A stretch of DNA of 64,000 nt from Methylotuvimicrobium sp. KM2 (GCF_038051925.1 NZ_CP150634.1:1736001-1800000); one strand, 5' to 3'. Positions 53,694 to 63,984 are shown, numbered from the stretch's first letter. The notes: generated by a model not told the origin, from the sequence alone. A program made the numbers and translations.

Positions 53694-54469
53694 GGTTGAA
53701 TCATTAACCTTCTCGGCGATAATGCTTTTTCGATAATTGAATGTGATGAAGGGATCAGGGTAAACGCATTAAAATAATTAATATATCAATATGTTATCTT
53801 GTTGCTTAGAACGCTTAGTCAATTCAGTTTAACTTATGGTACCCCTCCCCGGGCCCCGTTAGGCCGCGCCGAGCACTGGCGATTTTGCCGAGAATAGCCC
53901 GTTAGGGGAGCGGCAGGGATGCCGCTCGTTTTCGGAGGGCTAAGGATAGCCCTTCCGAAAACCCTCGGCAAAATCGTCAGCGCGCAGGATGCAGCGGCCT
54001 CCGGGTGTCTGCTGACTCGCGCCATCCGGGCGCTCGCACTTCGTGCGCCTTTGGCGTCCCAATCCGCTCCCGGCGGATTGGTCTTTTGGATACTTTTCTT
54101 TGGACAAGCAAAGACAAAATCGCCTGGAGCGATTTTGAACAGCTTTAGCTGGCCCGCGGGGCGAAACCCAGGGATGGGTTTCGCAGCAGTATCGCGGTTG
54201 TCGGTCCGCGAACCGACTACACATAAGCGTCGCGATAGCGACACAAAGCGTTATTTAAATCCTATAGTTAACCAAGAAAAAGGAATATTTTAACTATCTG
54301 ATTTTCTATAGTGGTTTAATGCGTTTGCCCTAATGAAGGGATAGGGTGGCGAGACAAGTACATTGGATTTAGTTTAGCAAAGTAAAATAAATTCAAATTT
54401 ACGGTTGAATTAAACGAATGATTCAAGGATAATGCCCGTTCTCAGCCAATCAGGCTGTTAAGTAATTAT
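53694..54469. other. 776-bp gap upstream of SRP RNA
   Basis: No firm gene. The GC-rich block 53838-54235 is described separately. The rest is AT-rich, including 54290-54460, which should hold the promoter of the SRP RNA and dnaX. Confidence 0.65.
53838..54235. repeat. GC-rich non-coding block, likely dispersed repeat
   Basis: Strong shift from AT-rich flanks to GC-rich. It starts GGTACCCCTCCCCGGGCCCC and contains inverted pieces (GCCGAGAATAGCCC.. and ..GGGCTATCCTTAGCCCTCC; GATTTTGCCGAG with CTCGGCAAAATC). It includes the stretch TTGGATACTTTTCTTTGGAC, which I recall as often met in short spurious 'hypothetical' ORFs of gammaproteobacteria. Overlapping ORFs on both strands are taken as spurious. 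Confidence 0.6.
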
Positions 54470-54579
<110 letters not shown>

Positions 54580-54615
54580 GCCCAATCTTAAAGTAACCTT
54601 CTCTCCGAGTCTGTA

Positions 54616-56244
54616 ATGACTTACCAGGTTCTCGCCAGAAAATGGCGGCCTCATAATTTCTCCGAAATTGTTGGTCAAGAACATGTTGTCAAATCGCTGA
54701 TCAATGCATTGCAACATGATCGTCTACATCATGCCTATTTATTCACCGGTACGCGCGGCGTGGGTAAAACCACGATAGCTCGAATTCTCGCCAAGGCCAT
54801 CAACTGCGAAAACCTTCAAGGTCATAATCCTTGCGGCGAATGTAATGTCTGCATTCAACTCGACCAGGGCCGCTTTCTGGATTTAATCGAAGTCGATGCC
54901 GCTTCCCGAACCAAAGTCGAAGATACCCGAGATTTGCTCGAAAATGCGCAATATGCGCCGAATAGCGGTCGTTACAAAGTCTATTTGATCGATGAAGTCC
55001 ATATGCTGTCGGGGCATAGCTTTAACGCCTTATTGAAGACGCTCGAAGAGCCCCCGCCGCACGTCAAGTTTTTGCTGGCGACTACCGATCCGCATAAAAT
55101 TCCGGTGACCGTGCTATCCCGCTGCCTGCAGTTCAACTTGAAAAGAATGCTGCCGGAGCAAGTCTTCAAGCAAATGGAATTTATTCTTCAGCAAGAAGGC
55201 ATCGAATCGGAATCGGCGGCACTCAGATTGCTGGCACGCGCGGCCGACGGGAGTATGCGCGACGGTTTGAGTTTGCTCGACCAAGCGATTGTTTATGGCA
55301 ATGGCAAGGTTGGTCTCGACGATGTGTGTTTGATGCTTGGAACCATTGCTCAACATCCCGTCAACGATTTGCTGACCGCCTTGGCTGCTGCCAATGCGCA
55401 GGACATGCTTAAAGTGATCGGCGAAATGGCCGATTTGACTCCCGACTTCGGCGATGTATTGCAACAAATTTTGCAAGCGCTGCATAGGATCGCGCTTTAT
55501 CAAGCGGTGCCCGACTCTATCGAACACGAGTTCGATGCGGATATGATTGTCGAGTTGGCTAAACTTTTCAGCCCCGAGGATATTCAGCTTTATTATCAAA
55601 TTGCATTGATCGGCCGGCGCGATTTGGATTTAGCTCCCGATCCTAAAAGCGGTTTTGAAATGGTCATGCTGAGAATGCTTGCCTTTAAGCCTTCCTCGTT
55701 GCAGACGTCAACTACATCGGTCCCGCAACCGGCATACAGCGAGCCGGCAAAAAAACCTACAAATAAATCCGTTCCATTGCTCAAGGGTGCCGAACACGCT
55801 ATAAAACCCACGGACGCTTTTGAGCCCGGTCCGTCCGGACCGGATACAAGCCAATGGGCCGACATGATAGCCGCGATGAGGATCGGCGGAATGACTCGCG
55901 AATTGGCGAATAATTGTGTGTTGCAAAGTATTGATGATAAAGTCTGTACATTGCTGCTCGACCCGGGGCATAAGCAATTAAGCGGCGCCCGAACGGTAGA
56001 GAAATTACAAAAATCGCTGCAGGATTTTTGCGGCAAACCGATCAAGCTCAACATTATTACCGAGAAAGCCGAAGTCGATACGCCGGCGGTACAATTACAA
56101 AAAGACCGAGAAGATTTGCAGCGTTCGGCGGTCGAGGCTATCGAAAACGACGAGACGGTACATGCGCTTAAAGAACGATTCGACGCCAGAATTTTGCCCG
56201 GAACGATAGAACCGGTCGCTCAACAAGACAGGAGAGACACATGA
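54616..56244 (+). CDS. dnaX: DNA polymerase III tau/gamma subunit
   Basis: 542 residues. Walker [10 protein letters not shown] at 45-53, zinc-finger cysteines ([15 protein letters not shown]), Walker [10 protein letters not shown] near residue 120 and sensor 1/SRC region LSRCLQF. Domains I-III end near residue 360; the C-terminal tau part is short. Codons 378-380 hold an A7 run at 55749-55755 in the frame A-AAA-AAA; a -1 slip would give three residues and stop. Overlaps ybaB by 4 nt. Confidence 0.95.
   Translation: MTYQVLARKWRPHNFSEIVGQEHVVKSLINALQHDRLHHAYLFTGTRGVGKTTIARILAKAINCENLQGHNPCGECNVCIQLDQGRFLDLIEVDAASRTKVEDTRDLLENAQYAPNSGRYKVYLIDEVHMLSGHSFNALLKTLEEPPPHVKFLLATTDPHKIPVTVLSRCLQFNLKRMLPEQVFKQMEFILQQEGIESESAALRLLARAADGSMRDGLSLLDQAIVYGNGKVGLDDVCLMLGTIAQHPVNDLLTALAAANAQDMLKVIGEMADLTPDFGDVLQQILQALHRIALYQAVPDSIEHEFDADMIVELAKLFSPEDIQLYYQIALIGRRDLDLAPDPKSGFEMVMLRMLAFKPSSLQTSTTSVPQPAYSEPAKKPTNKSVPLLKGAEHAIKPTDAFEPGPSGPDTSQWADMIAAMRIGGMTRELANNCVLQSIDDKVCTLLLDPGHKQLSGARTVEKLQKSLQDFCGKPIKLNIITEKAEVDTPAVQLQKDREDLQRSAVEAIENDETVHALKERFDARILPGTIEPVAQQDRRDT
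55749..55755 (+). promoter_or_regulatory. Possible -1 frameshift site in dnaX
   Basis: Seven A residues in frame gcA AAA AAA. After -1 slippage the reading is ACC TAC AAA TAA, giving a gamma-like protein of 383 residues. I see no strong upstream SD-like or downstream hairpin stimulator. Confidence 0.55.
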
Positions 56245-56564
56245 AAAATGCCCTAGGCTCATTAATGCAACAAGCCCAAAAAGTGCAGGAAGAATTGAAA
56301 AAAGCCCAGGAAGAACTTGCGCTAATGCAAGTACAAGGCGAATCCGGCGGTGGCCTGGTAACGGTCGTGATGACCGGTAAACGGGAAGTGAGAAAAGTCA
56401 GCATCGATGACTCGTTGGTCGGCGACGACAAGGATATGCTGGAAGATCTAGTGGCGGCAGCAATTAATGATGCAGTTCATAAAGTTGCTAAAATGAAGGA
56501 AGAAAAAATGTCCGCATTCACTTCCGGTTTTCCGATGCCTCCCGGTTTTCAAATGCCGTTCTGA
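56241..56564 (+). CDS. ybaB: YbaB/EbfC nucleoid-associated protein
   Basis: 107 residues, family length 105-110. N-terminal coiled coil ([33 protein letters not shown]), then the short beta part with [16 protein letters not shown]. It binds DNA as a dimer. ATGA overlap with dnaX and 1 nt before recR: the conserved dnaX-ybaB-recR operon. Confidence 0.95.
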   Translation: MKNALGSLMQQAQKVQEELKKAQEELALMQVQGESGGGLVTVVMTGKREVRKVSIDDSLVGDDKDMLEDLVAAAINDAVHKVAKMKEEKMSAFTSGFPMPPGFQMPF

Positions 56565-56565
56565 T

Positions 56566-57162
56566 ATGATCAGGCAGGGATTGCTCGGGCAATTGATTTC
56601 GGATTTATGCGCCTTGCCCGGTGTCGGCCCTAAATCGGCGCAGCGAATGGCGTTTTATTTGTTACAGCGAGACAGGGATGGAGCTATACGATTGGCTGAA
56701 ACGTTATTATCGGCCAGCAAAAAAATCGCATATTGCGAACAATGCAGAACCTTGACCGAGGACAAGCTGTGTCGGCTGTGTGCCGATAAATCCCGCGATT
56801 CATCGATGGTTTGCGTTGTTGAAAGTCCGGCCGATGTTTGGGCGGTCGAGCAAGCAGCAACTTTTAAGGGCGTTTATTTTGTGTTGCATGGACACCTATC
56901 TCCGCTCGATGGCATCGGTCCCGAAGAAATTGGATTGAATTTACTGGAGAATAGATTGGCGGCAGGCGATGTCGGCGAAATTATTTTAGCGACCAATTCG
57001 ACCGTCGAAGGCGAGGCGACCGCACATCTGATTGCCGAGACGGCGAAGAAATATCAAGTCAAAGCCACGCGTATTGCACATGGCGTGCCGATGGGCGGCG
57101 AATTGGAGTATATCGACAGCGGCACGTTATCGCACGCGTTTAACGGACGCCGTCAAGTTTGA
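56566..57162 (+). CDS. recR: Recombination mediator protein RecR
   Basis: 198 residues. HhH motif [17 protein letters not shown], zinc finger C-EQ-C..C-RL-C (residues about 57-72), Toprim domain [14 protein letters not shown] and EATAHLIAE. It works with RecFO to load RecA in gap repair. Starts 1 nt after ybaB. Confidence 0.96.
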   Translation: MIRQGLLGQLISDLCALPGVGPKSAQRMAFYLLQRDRDGAIRLAETLLSASKKIAYCEQCRTLTEDKLCRLCADKSRDSSMVCVVESPADVWAVEQAATFKGVYFVLHGHLSPLDGIGPEEIGLNLLENRLAAGDVGEIILATNSTVEGEATAHLIAETAKKYQVKATRIAHGVPMGGELEYIDSGTLSHAFNGRRQV

Positions 57163-57172
57163 GGAGCTTACG

Positions 57173-57511
57173 ATGACAGATTGTTTGTTTTGCAAAATGG
57201 TGAGCGGCGAGATCAAGCCGGATACGGTTTATGAAGACGATAAAGTCTTGGCGTTCAGGGATATTCATCCGCAAGCGCCGGTTCATATCTTGATCATTCC
57301 GAAAATTCATATTGCCACGTTGAACGAGCTTAACGATGCCGGCTTGGCCGGTCATCTATTACTGACCGCAACGAAGTTGGCGGCTCAGGAAGGCTTGTCC
57401 GAGGACGGGTACCGGACCGTCATTAACTGCAACGAGCATGGCGGCCAAGCGGTCTATCATCTTCATCTGCATTTGCTCGGCGGACGTTCGATGCGCTGGC
57501 CGCCGGGGTGA
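57173..57511 (+). CDS. HIT-family protein (HinT type)
   Basis: 112 residues. N-terminal CLFCKMVSGEIKPDTVYED and the histidine triad HLHLHLLGG at residues 96-104, near the C-terminus, as in HinT purine nucleoside phosphoramidases. The ATG at 57173, after GAGGAG, was preferred to the longer ORF that overlaps recR. It follows recR by 10 nt, so likely same transcript. Confidence 0.93.
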   Translation: MTDCLFCKMVSGEIKPDTVYEDDKVLAFRDIHPQAPVHILIIPKIHIATLNELNDAGLAGHLLLTATKLAAQEGLSEDGYRTVINCNEHGGQAVYHLHLHLLGGRSMRWPPG

Positions 57512-57640
57512 TGGGTTCGCAATAAACTCTTCGCATAATGCCAAGTCGTCAGAATTCGATCGGCAAGAAAAAACTTGCCAGGTTAGGACCAATAATGAAA
57601 TCATCAGGCCCTCGTCAAGTTAATAAAAACAGGAGGGGGT

Positions 57641-58591
57641 ATGAATATTTTCGATGACAATTCATTATCGATAGGCCGTACGCCATTAGTGAAACTAAAC
57701 CGTATCGCCGGCAACAAGGCTACGGTATTGGCCAAGATAGAAGGCCGGAACCCGGCTTATTCGGTCAAATGCAGAATCGGCGCGGCGATGATTTGGGATG
57801 CCGAACAACGTGGCATCTTGAAACCCGGCATCGAAATCGTCGAGCCGACCAGCGGCAATACCGGTATTGCCCTGGCTTATGTCGCCGCAGCGCGCGGTTA
57901 TTCATTGACGTTGACAATGCCTGATACGATGAGTATCGAACGGCGTAAAGTCTTGGCCGCGTTCGGCGCCCAATTATTTTTGACGCCGGGCGCCGAAGGC
58001 ATGAAGGGCGCGATTCAGCGCGCCGAAGAAATCGTGCAAAGCGATCCGGATCGTTATTTTATGCCGCAGCAATTTAAAAATCCGGCCAATCCCGCGATTC
58101 ATGAAAAAACCACCGGCCCTGAAATTTGGAACGATACCGACGGCAGTGTCGATGTTTTGGTTAGCGGGGTCGGTACCGGTGGAACGATCACCGGTGTGTC
58201 GCGCTATATCAAACAGACCCAAGGCAAAAATATCTTGTCCGTCGCGGTCGAGCCGAAGGAAAGTCCGGTGATTTCGCAAAAATTAGCGGGTCAAGAGCTG
58301 CAACCGGGGCCGCACAAAATTCAAGGTATCGGCGCCGGCTTCATCCCGGATACGCTCGATTTGTCAGTCGTCGATCGGGTCGAACAGGTCGAAAGCATGG
58401 AGGCGGTTGAGATGGCTAGGCGATTAGCGCAAGAAGAAGGCATTCTTTGCGGAATATCCTGTGGCGCGGCTATGGTCGCGGCGATTCGGGTAGCCGAACA
58501 AGACGAATTTGCGGGTAAAACCATCGTCGTGATCCTGCCCGATTCCGGCGAACGCTATTTGAGTTCGGTGTTGTTCGACTCCCTTCATTAA
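57641..58591 (+). CDS. cysK: Cysteine synthase A (O-acetylserine sulfhydrylase)
   Basis: 316 residues. PLP lysine in [11 protein letters not shown] (about residue 43; in most family members NPxxSVKDR), phosphate loop SGNTGIAL, and the [13 protein letters not shown] segment. It makes cysteine from O-acetylserine and sulfide. The usual Asp after the Lys is Cys here (KCRIG). CysM-like use of thiosulfate cannot be excluded, but length and motif order favour CysK. GGAGG lies before the ATG. Confidence 0.92.
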   Translation: MNIFDDNSLSIGRTPLVKLNRIAGNKATVLAKIEGRNPAYSVKCRIGAAMIWDAEQRGILKPGIEIVEPTSGNTGIALAYVAAARGYSLTLTMPDTMSIERRKVLAAFGAQLFLTPGAEGMKGAIQRAEEIVQSDPDRYFMPQQFKNPANPAIHEKTTGPEIWNDTDGSVDVLVSGVGTGGTITGVSRYIKQTQGKNILSVAVEPKESPVISQKLAGQELQPGPHKIQGIGAGFIPDTLDLSVVDRVEQVESMEAVEMARRLAQEEGILCGISCGAAMVAAIRVAEQDEFAGKTIVVILPDSGERYLSSVLFDSLH

Positions 58592-58614
58592 ATCAGGCTG
58601 AAACCCGTCTATCG

Positions 58615-59277
58615 ATGCCGGTCGGTGCGTTGATCGATATTCACAGGCATGGCAAAGGCGAGGGCAAGGTTATTGTCAATTTCGATACTTCGGAATGGGC
58701 CGGCCCAGGCCATTGGACCGGCTATTATTCGTTAGGAATTCATCCGTGGTTTATCGAAAGGCAAGACTGTAAGGCGGCCCTGCGAACTCTAGAGTCCGCA
58801 TTGGCCGATGCGAAATTATTGGCGCTCGGCGAATGCGGTCTCGATCGATTGACCGGCGCGCCTTTTTCCGAGCAAGAATCAATCTTCATCGCGCAGCTTG
58901 AGCTCGCCGAGCAATCCGGGAAACCGGTCGTGATTCATTGCGTGCGCGCCTTCAACGAATTACTCCGTATCAAATCGAAACGAAAATCCTCGGCGCCTTG
59001 GATCGTGCATGGCTTTAATAATAAGCCTTCAATCGCGGCGCGCCTGGTCGATCGGGGGTGTTATCTATCGTTCGGAAAGGCTTTGTTGCATCCTAACAGT
59101 AATGCCGCTAAGGTATTGCCCGCCGTGCCCGAAGACCGGATTTTTCTGGAAACCGACGATTCCGGTTTGGGCATCAATAGCATATACCGGGCTGCGGCGG
59201 CTATTTTGCAAATCGATTTGCCCGAACTTCAACAACGCCTCGAAAACAACTTTAACCGAGTTTTTTTACATGACTGA
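58615..59277 (+). CDS. TatD-family metal-dependent hydrolase, short form
   Basis: 220 residues, shorter than E. coli TatD (260). LIDIHRH in place of the usual D-x-H-x-H start, LGECGLDR with the metal Glu, VIHCVRAFNELL and LETDDSGLG, with the final Asp. The metal-site residues are mostly kept. Probably a nuclease or peptidyl hydrolase; the substrate is not known. It overlaps tcdA by 8 nt, and follows cysK by 23 nt. Confidence 0.85.
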   Translation: MPVGALIDIHRHGKGEGKVIVNFDTSEWAGPGHWTGYYSLGIHPWFIERQDCKAALRTLESALADAKLLALGECGLDRLTGAPFSEQESIFIAQLELAEQSGKPVVIHCVRAFNELLRIKSKRKSSAPWIVHGFNNKPSIAARLVDRGCYLSFGKALLHPNSNAAKVLPAVPEDRIFLETDDSGLGINSIYRAAAAILQIDLPELQQRLENNFNRVFLHD

Positions 59278-60088
59278 TTTGAGCTGGCTGTCCCGTACCG
59301 AATTATTGATCGGGCCGGCCAAACTGGAGAGTTTGCAGAAGTCCCATGTTTTAGTGGTCGGCATGGGCGGAGTCGGCTCGTTCGCGGCCGAATTCATATG
59401 CCGCGCCGGTGTCGGCGAAATGACCATCGTGGACGGCGATGTGGTCGAGGCGAGCAACCGTAATCGTCAATTGCCGGCCTTGGCGACGACGCTCGGACAA
59501 TCGAAAGCCGATCTCATGGGCGAGCGCTTGCTTGCGATCAATCCCGAGTTGAAATTGCACGTTAGGCACGAGTTCATCACGCCCGATACCGCGCCCGAGA
59601 TATTGGACACGCCATACGACTATGTAGTCGATGCGATCGATAGTTTGACGCCGAAAATTACGTTGATACAGGCGGCTAAGCGACGCAAGATGAAGATCGT
59701 CAGTTCGATGGGGGCGGGGGGTAAGCTTGATCCGACACAAATCAAAGTGGTTGATATTTCCAAGACCTATCATTGTCCATTCGCACAGTTCATTCGGATT
59801 CGCTTGCGAAAAATGGGTATCCGGAGCGGCGTTAAAACGGTGTTTTCGCCCGAGGCCGTGATCAAGGAATCGTTGATGATGACCGAAGGTAGTCGGTATA
59901 AAAAATCCGCCTACGGAACGATCTCGTATTTACCGGCGGCTTTCGGCGGGGTCTGCGCATCGGTCGTGATACGCGCTTTAATGCAGAAACAAGCACTCGA
60001 CTCGAAAAAAGGCTTAATTCTAGAAAAAGCATTTCACCATGAAGAACATGAAGGTAATGAAGAAAAAAACAAAAAATCAACGAACTAA
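59270..60088 (+). CDS. tcdA: tRNA threonylcarbamoyladenosine dehydratase, with repeat-derived tail
   Basis: 272 residues. ThiF/E1-like: VVGMGGVGSFAAEFICRAGVG (ATP/NAD-binding loop), RNRQLPALATTLGQSKAD, VVDAIDSLTPKI and YGTISYLPAAFG. It makes the cyclic form of t6A37 in tRNA. The ATG at 59270 fits; the long upstream extension overlaps tatD. The last about 17 residues (LEKAFHHEEHEGNEEKNKK) come from the family A repeat at 60020, not from the family. Confidence 0.93.
   Translation: MTDLSWLSRTELLIGPAKLESLQKSHVLVVGMGGVGSFAAEFICRAGVGEMTIVDGDVVEASNRNRQLPALATTLGQSKADLMGERLLAINPELKLHVRHEFITPDTAPEILDTPYDYVVDAIDSLTPKITLIQAAKRRKMKIVSSMGAGGKLDPTQIKVVDISKTYHCPFAQFIRIRLRKMGIRSGVKTVFSPEAVIKESLMMTEGSRYKKSAYGTISYLPAAFGGVCASVVIRALMQKQALDSKKGLILEKAFHHEEHEGNEEKNKKSTN
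60020..60062. repeat. Family A repeat, left end inside tcdA
   Basis: CTAGAAAAAGCATTTCACCA TGAAGAACATGAAGGTAATG is the left end of the family A element and is translated as the C-terminal tail of TcdA. Confidence 0.87.
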
Positions 60089-60118
60089 TTCTTCATGTCA
60101 CTTTATAGTTAGTTCGTT
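60079..60118 (+). terminator. Hairpin at the tcdA stop codon
   Basis: AACGAACTA and TAGTTCGTT form a 9-bp stem over a 22-nt loop; the stem includes the stop codon. Weak; no T-run follows. Confidence 0.35.
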
Positions 60119-60165
60119 ATATTGAATACTTTCACTGACTCAGCAGGACCGTGGGAATCAGTAGA

Positions 60166-60244
60166 GTAGGTCGGGTTAGCGCTAGCGTAACCCGACATTT
60201 TGTCCATCGATATGTCGGATTACGACTCTGTCTAACCCGACCTA
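60166..60244. repeat. REP-like palindrome TAGGTCGGGTTAG
   Basis: TAGGTCGGGTTAG and CTAACCCGACCTA are perfect 13-bp inverted ends. Inner copies GCGCTAGCGTAACCCGAC and GTCGGATTACGAC repeat the motif. No gene. Confidence 0.8.
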
Positions 60245-60335
60245 TCCGGCTGGATACCGGCAATCCATGCCGGACCGAGGGTGGCTGTTAACTTAATGGT
60301 AGTGAAGCAGAACGTGTGAATCTTAGGGGAAGTTA

Positions 60336-61277
60336 TTAGAACCACAGGCCGGTGATATGTCGCCTTGGGCTTCTGACAATTCGATCGCCGAGCCGAGCTT
60401 GAAAATCGATCAATTCCGGATAGGCCATGGCTCGGAAGGTTCGGTCTTTTTCCAGTTCGAGTAGGCGTTTTACGCGTTCTTCGGTTGGAGGATGACTGCG
60501 AAGTAGTGAAGGGGCTGAATCGCGTCCGCCGGGGAAGAAAATTCGTTTCCAGAGAGAATATGGAGCGTGTTCGATTTTAGTCAACGCCGAGGCTAGGCCG
60601 CGAGGATCCCCCGTGACTTCGGCCGCACATAGGTCGGCGTCGAATTCTCGGGTTCTCGATAGTGCCAGTTGGGTCAAAGCGCTGATATAGGGTGCGAAAA
60701 TCATCAGCAAAATTAACGGCCAGTTAAAACGGGCTTCGGTCAATAAAATAAACGGTAAATTGATCAATAAGACCAATTGCCCGAACAACGATAATAAGCT
60801 GGTGCCGCGGCTGAATAAATCCGCCAAGCCCATAATCCAAATGTCGTTATTACGGATATGGCCGGCTTCGTGGGCCAGTACGCCTGCCAATTCGCGCAGG
60901 CTTAGTTGGCCGAACAAGCCGTCGGTTAAGGCGATGGCGGCATGGTTTTGGCTTCCGGTCGTAAAAGCATTGAGCGTGCTGCTCGGTACGCGGTACAAAA
61001 CCGGTAAAGTATTCAAGCCCGAGCGCTGGGCGATTTGCAGTAATAATTGATAGAGTTCAGGCGCTCTGTCCGGCGTGATCGGAATTGCGCCATAAAGGCT
61101 CATCAGCCAATGCGGGGACAGAGTCGGATTCAAAGTGACGACCAGCAAGCAGGACAATGATAATGCGATCAGTCCATCCAAGCCGGCAAATTGCCAACCT
61201 AGCAAGGCCATGTAGCTTGCCATCGATAAGAGCAGAATCAAGGAGTAAAAACGGTTGGCGATCGTAGGGCGTTTCAT
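60336..61277 (-). CDS. HtpX-like M48 metalloprotease, membrane-bound
   Basis: 313 residues. Two N-terminal helices, the zinc motif HEAGH at 136-140, two more helices (150-200), and the third ligand in LSRTREFDADLCAA. HtpX proteins degrade damaged membrane proteins. The C-terminal LLRSHPPTEERVKRL motif is also typical. It starts 7 nt after the AspT-like gene, likely a joint transcript. Confidence 0.9.
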   Translation of the reverse strand: MKRPTIANRFYSLILLLSMASYMALLGWQFAGLDGLIALSLSCLLVVTLNPTLSPHWLMSLYGAIPITPDRAPELYQLLLQIAQRSGLNTLPVLYRVPSSTLNAFTTGSQNHAAIALTDGLFGQLSLRELAGVLAHEAGHIRNNDIWIMGLADLFSRGTSLLSLFGQLVLLINLPFILLTEARFNWPLILLMIFAPYISALTQLALSRTREFDADLCAAEVTGDPRGLASALTKIEHAPYSLWKRIFFPGGRDSAPSLLRSHPPTEERVKRLLELEKDRTFRAMAYPELIDFQARLGDRIVRSPRRHITGLWF

Positions 61278-61284
61278 AACTTTG

Positions 61285-62946
61285 CTAAATTAACAAGATG
61301 ATCATCAATTGTGCCGCCATGATTCTGAGAATCATGACTAAGGGATAAACGGTTGCATAGGCGATCGAGACAGCAGGAGAAGGACTAAGCCCGTTAGCAA
61401 AAGCCAAGGCCGGCGGATCGGTCATGCTGCCGGCCAACAAGCCGCATAGCGATAGATAATTTAGCTTAAAAAATAGTCGTGCAATGAAACCGACGAGCAG
61501 CAACGGCAATAGCGTAATCAATGCCGCGCAAGCCATCCAAAAGAAGCCGTCGCCTTGAATTAGCGTGTCGATGAAGCGATCGCCGGAGTGCAGGCCCACC
61601 GCCGCGAGAAACAAAACGATTCCCATATCCTTGAGAATAATGTTCGAGCTTTTCGGCAAATGCCAGGTCATTGTGCCCCAATTGCCGATGCGGCTCAATA
61701 CGATCGCAACAATTAATGGTCCGCCGGCTAGGCCTAATTTGACCGCCGAAGGCATGCCTGGAAGCCATATCGGCCAACTGCCGAGCAATATGCCGAGGCC
61801 GATGCCGATGAAGATCGGCACGATTTGCGGATGATTCAACGTTTCGAGCGAATTACCCAGTAGTTCCTCGAGGCCTGCTAGGCCTTCCTTGCTGCCGACA
61901 GCCAGTAACTCGTCGCCGAAATGCACATGCATCGCGCCGGTCGGCGTAAATTCCACGTCGGGTCGATGTATCCTCGATATTGTGACGCCGAACAAAGCGC
62001 GAAGGTGTGCGATCGATTGACCCACGGCCTTTTTGTTAGTGACGACGAAACGCCCGGTGTGGAGGTTGCTGCTAATATCCTGAATGTTAACGTTGGCCTC
62101 CGGGCCGATCAACATTTTTAGTTTTTCCAATTGTTTCGGGCTTCCAACTACGCGAATCGAGTCGCCGGTATACAGTCGGCTGTCAATTGAGGCAACAGAG
62201 ACTTGACCGTCATGCAGTATTCGAGTTACTACGACGCCCATGGCTTCGAAAAATGAAATCTCGCCGATCGCGATATGATTAAGATTCGAATTTTCGACAG
62301 TTAGATCCTTCCAGACCGGTGCTTGAGCATTGGCCCGCTGAATGCGGGAGAACAAATCGGCTTCGTGCTGAATCATCACGTTGAAAACCCGCTTGATCAG
62401 AAGCATGGATAGAATGATGCCGATAATTCCGAACGGATAGGCGACCGCATAGCCCATGCCGGGGAGTTTTAAGGTTTCTGCATCGATCGTCGGTAAACCG
62501 CCTAACACTTCTTGAGCCGCTGCAAGCGACGGTGTATTGGTCGTCGCGCCCGAAAATAGACCGACTATCGCGGCAATCGGAATATTTTCGATCAGCCCGA
62601 TCGACACGGCCGTTAGGGCGCCAAGCAACACGATCGTCGCGGCTAAGATGTTTAACAAAATGCCGTGATGATAAAATGCATGAATAAAGCCGGGACCGAC
62701 TTGAAGTCCGATTGCATAAACGAACAGAATGAGTCCGAATTCCCTCAAAAAATGCAGGATTTCGGAGGAAATGGTGATCTCGAAATGGCCGAAAGCTAAT
62801 CCGGTAAACAATACGCCTGCAATTCCTAGGTTAAAGTTAAAAAGTTTAAGGCGGCCTAGAGCTAGCCCCGACGCGGAAACTAGGCTGATGACGATTAGGC
62901 TGTGCGGGACCGATTCTTCGCTGAAAAGCTCAATAAACCAATTCAT
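61285..62946 (-). CDS. AspT/YidE-like transporter with two TrkA-C domains
   Basis: 553 residues, same as E. coli YidE. Two blocks of five to six helices with the duplicated AspT motifs (PFGIIGIILSMLLI; GLFSGATTNTPSLAAAQE and GLLAGSMTDPPALAFANG) around two RCK-C/TrkA-C domains (about residues 205-290 and 295-370). It is a member of the aspartate:alanine exchanger family; the substrate is unknown. Confidence 0.9.
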   Translation of the reverse strand: MNWFIELFSEESVPHSLIVISLVSASGLALGRLKLFNFNLGIAGVLFTGLAFGHFEITISSEILHFLREFGLILFVYAIGLQVGPGFIHAFYHHGILLNILAATIVLLGALTAVSIGLIENIPIAAIVGLFSGATTNTPSLAAAQEVLGGLPTIDAETLKLPGMGYAVAYPFGIIGIILSMLLIKRVFNVMIQHEADLFSRIQRANAQAPVWKDLTVENSNLNHIAIGEISFFEAMGVVVTRILHDGQVSVASIDSRLYTGDSIRVVGSPKQLEKLKMLIGPEANVNIQDISSNLHTGRFVVTNKKAVGQSIAHLRALFGVTISRIHRPDVEFTPTGAMHVHFGDELLAVGSKEGLAGLEELLGNSLETLNHPQIVPIFIGIGLGILLGSWPIWLPGMPSAVKLGLAGGPLIVAIVLSRIGNWGTMTWHLPKSSNIILKDMGIVLFLAAVGLHSGDRFIDTLIQGDGFFWMACAALITLLPLLLVGFIARLFFKLNYLSLCGLLAGSMTDPPALAFANGLSPSPAVSIAYATVYPLVMILRIMAAQLMIILLI

Positions 62947-63207
62947 AGAAAACGAATGACTCCCTAAATGCGCGACTAAAAAAATTGGTTAAAGGCATGG
63001 AGTGTGACAGACGAGGAGCCTATCTGATAAATTCTTATAGTTATTAAGGATATGGCCGCATATTACCAAGAGATTCTGGAATTTAGTAGTTAGAAGCTTG
63101 GCGTTAGTTTGAGTGTTACCGGCATTCTCGCAAAATTGAGCTTATGCTGGCTTGTTATTAGGCGACAGCCGGTTAAGATGAAGGTCGACAATAAAATCTG
63201 CCGAAGT

Positions 63208-63804
63208 CTACTCTTCATCTTCGTAAATTTCATCTCCTCGATAAGCTTGCTCGATTTTGTTTCGGATAGACGGAAACAAAAAATATTTTTCGTAATAGAG
63301 TCCTAAAATAATAACGGGTATCGCGATGAATACCGAACGTCCGACTTCGCCTTCCACCGCAATCGTCAGTCCTGCCGTTAGGAAAAGAAAAAAACCGATT
63401 AAGTAGAAGCGAATACCGAGTAGCGTTCCGGTTAGGAACATGGTATGAGCAAGAATGATGTGAATAATCAAGCCGGTTGCTTCGGTTTCGATAATGCTGG
63501 CATGCCAAAGTAACATGATTAGCATTACCGCCATGAAAGCACTCAGCCAAAAAATCGATTCGTATTTTAGAAAATGCGGCGTATTTTTTCCGCTTTGCAG
63601 TGCCGATGCTTGTTCGCTAATAAACGAGCTAATAAAAAAAATCGGCGTCATCGTCAACCAGTAAAAAAGCACCGCTCGTTCGGATAGGTAACCGATCAGG
63701 TCGCCGATAAAACACAATCCGATTAGGCCTAGAAAAATAATTTCATGGAGGTAGATATTCCGGATAATGCCGTCTATGTTCCAAGGTTTTTTTTGTCGGC
63801 TCAT
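63208..63804 (-). CDS. Hypothetical multi-pass membrane protein
   Basis: 198 residues. The ATG at 63804 (MSRQKKPWNIDG) has TTAGGAACT upstream and is preferred over the longer ORF that begins 38 residues earlier. About five or six hydrophobic segments, then an acidic tail DEIYEDEE. Not recognised; no motif that would identify a family. Confidence 0.65.
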   Translation of the reverse strand: MSRQKKPWNIDGIIRNIYLHEIIFLGLIGLCFIGDLIGYLSERAVLFYWLTMTPIFFISSFISEQASALQSGKNTPHFLKYESIFWLSAFMAVMLIMLLWHASIIETEATGLIIHIILAHTMFLTGTLLGIRFYLIGFFLFLTAGLTIAVEGEVGRSVFIAIPVIILGLYYEKYFLFPSIRNKIEQAYRGDEIYEDEE

Positions 63805-63984
63805 GAGTGAGTTCCTAACGATTAGATTAGTCGCTAATATACGGCAAAAATAGTTTTTTAAAAACAATGTCCGCGATAGCGGTAAATGTTCAACGTAGCC
63901 AACTTTTTTCTTATGCACAGTCTACCTTTGACTTCTTTAGGATTTGGTCATAAATAATTTCCCTGTTTTATGGCGTAGGTATCT

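Noticed and set aside
53834..54293. Overlapping ORFs of 94-136 codons on both strands
   Set aside because: All lie within one GC-rich inverted-repeat block, are low-complexity by composition and have no ribosome site; taken as spurious.
59009..59269. 87-residue N-terminal extension of TcdA
   Set aside because: It lies fully within the tatD-like gene in another frame; the ThiF-like family starts at MTDLSWL.
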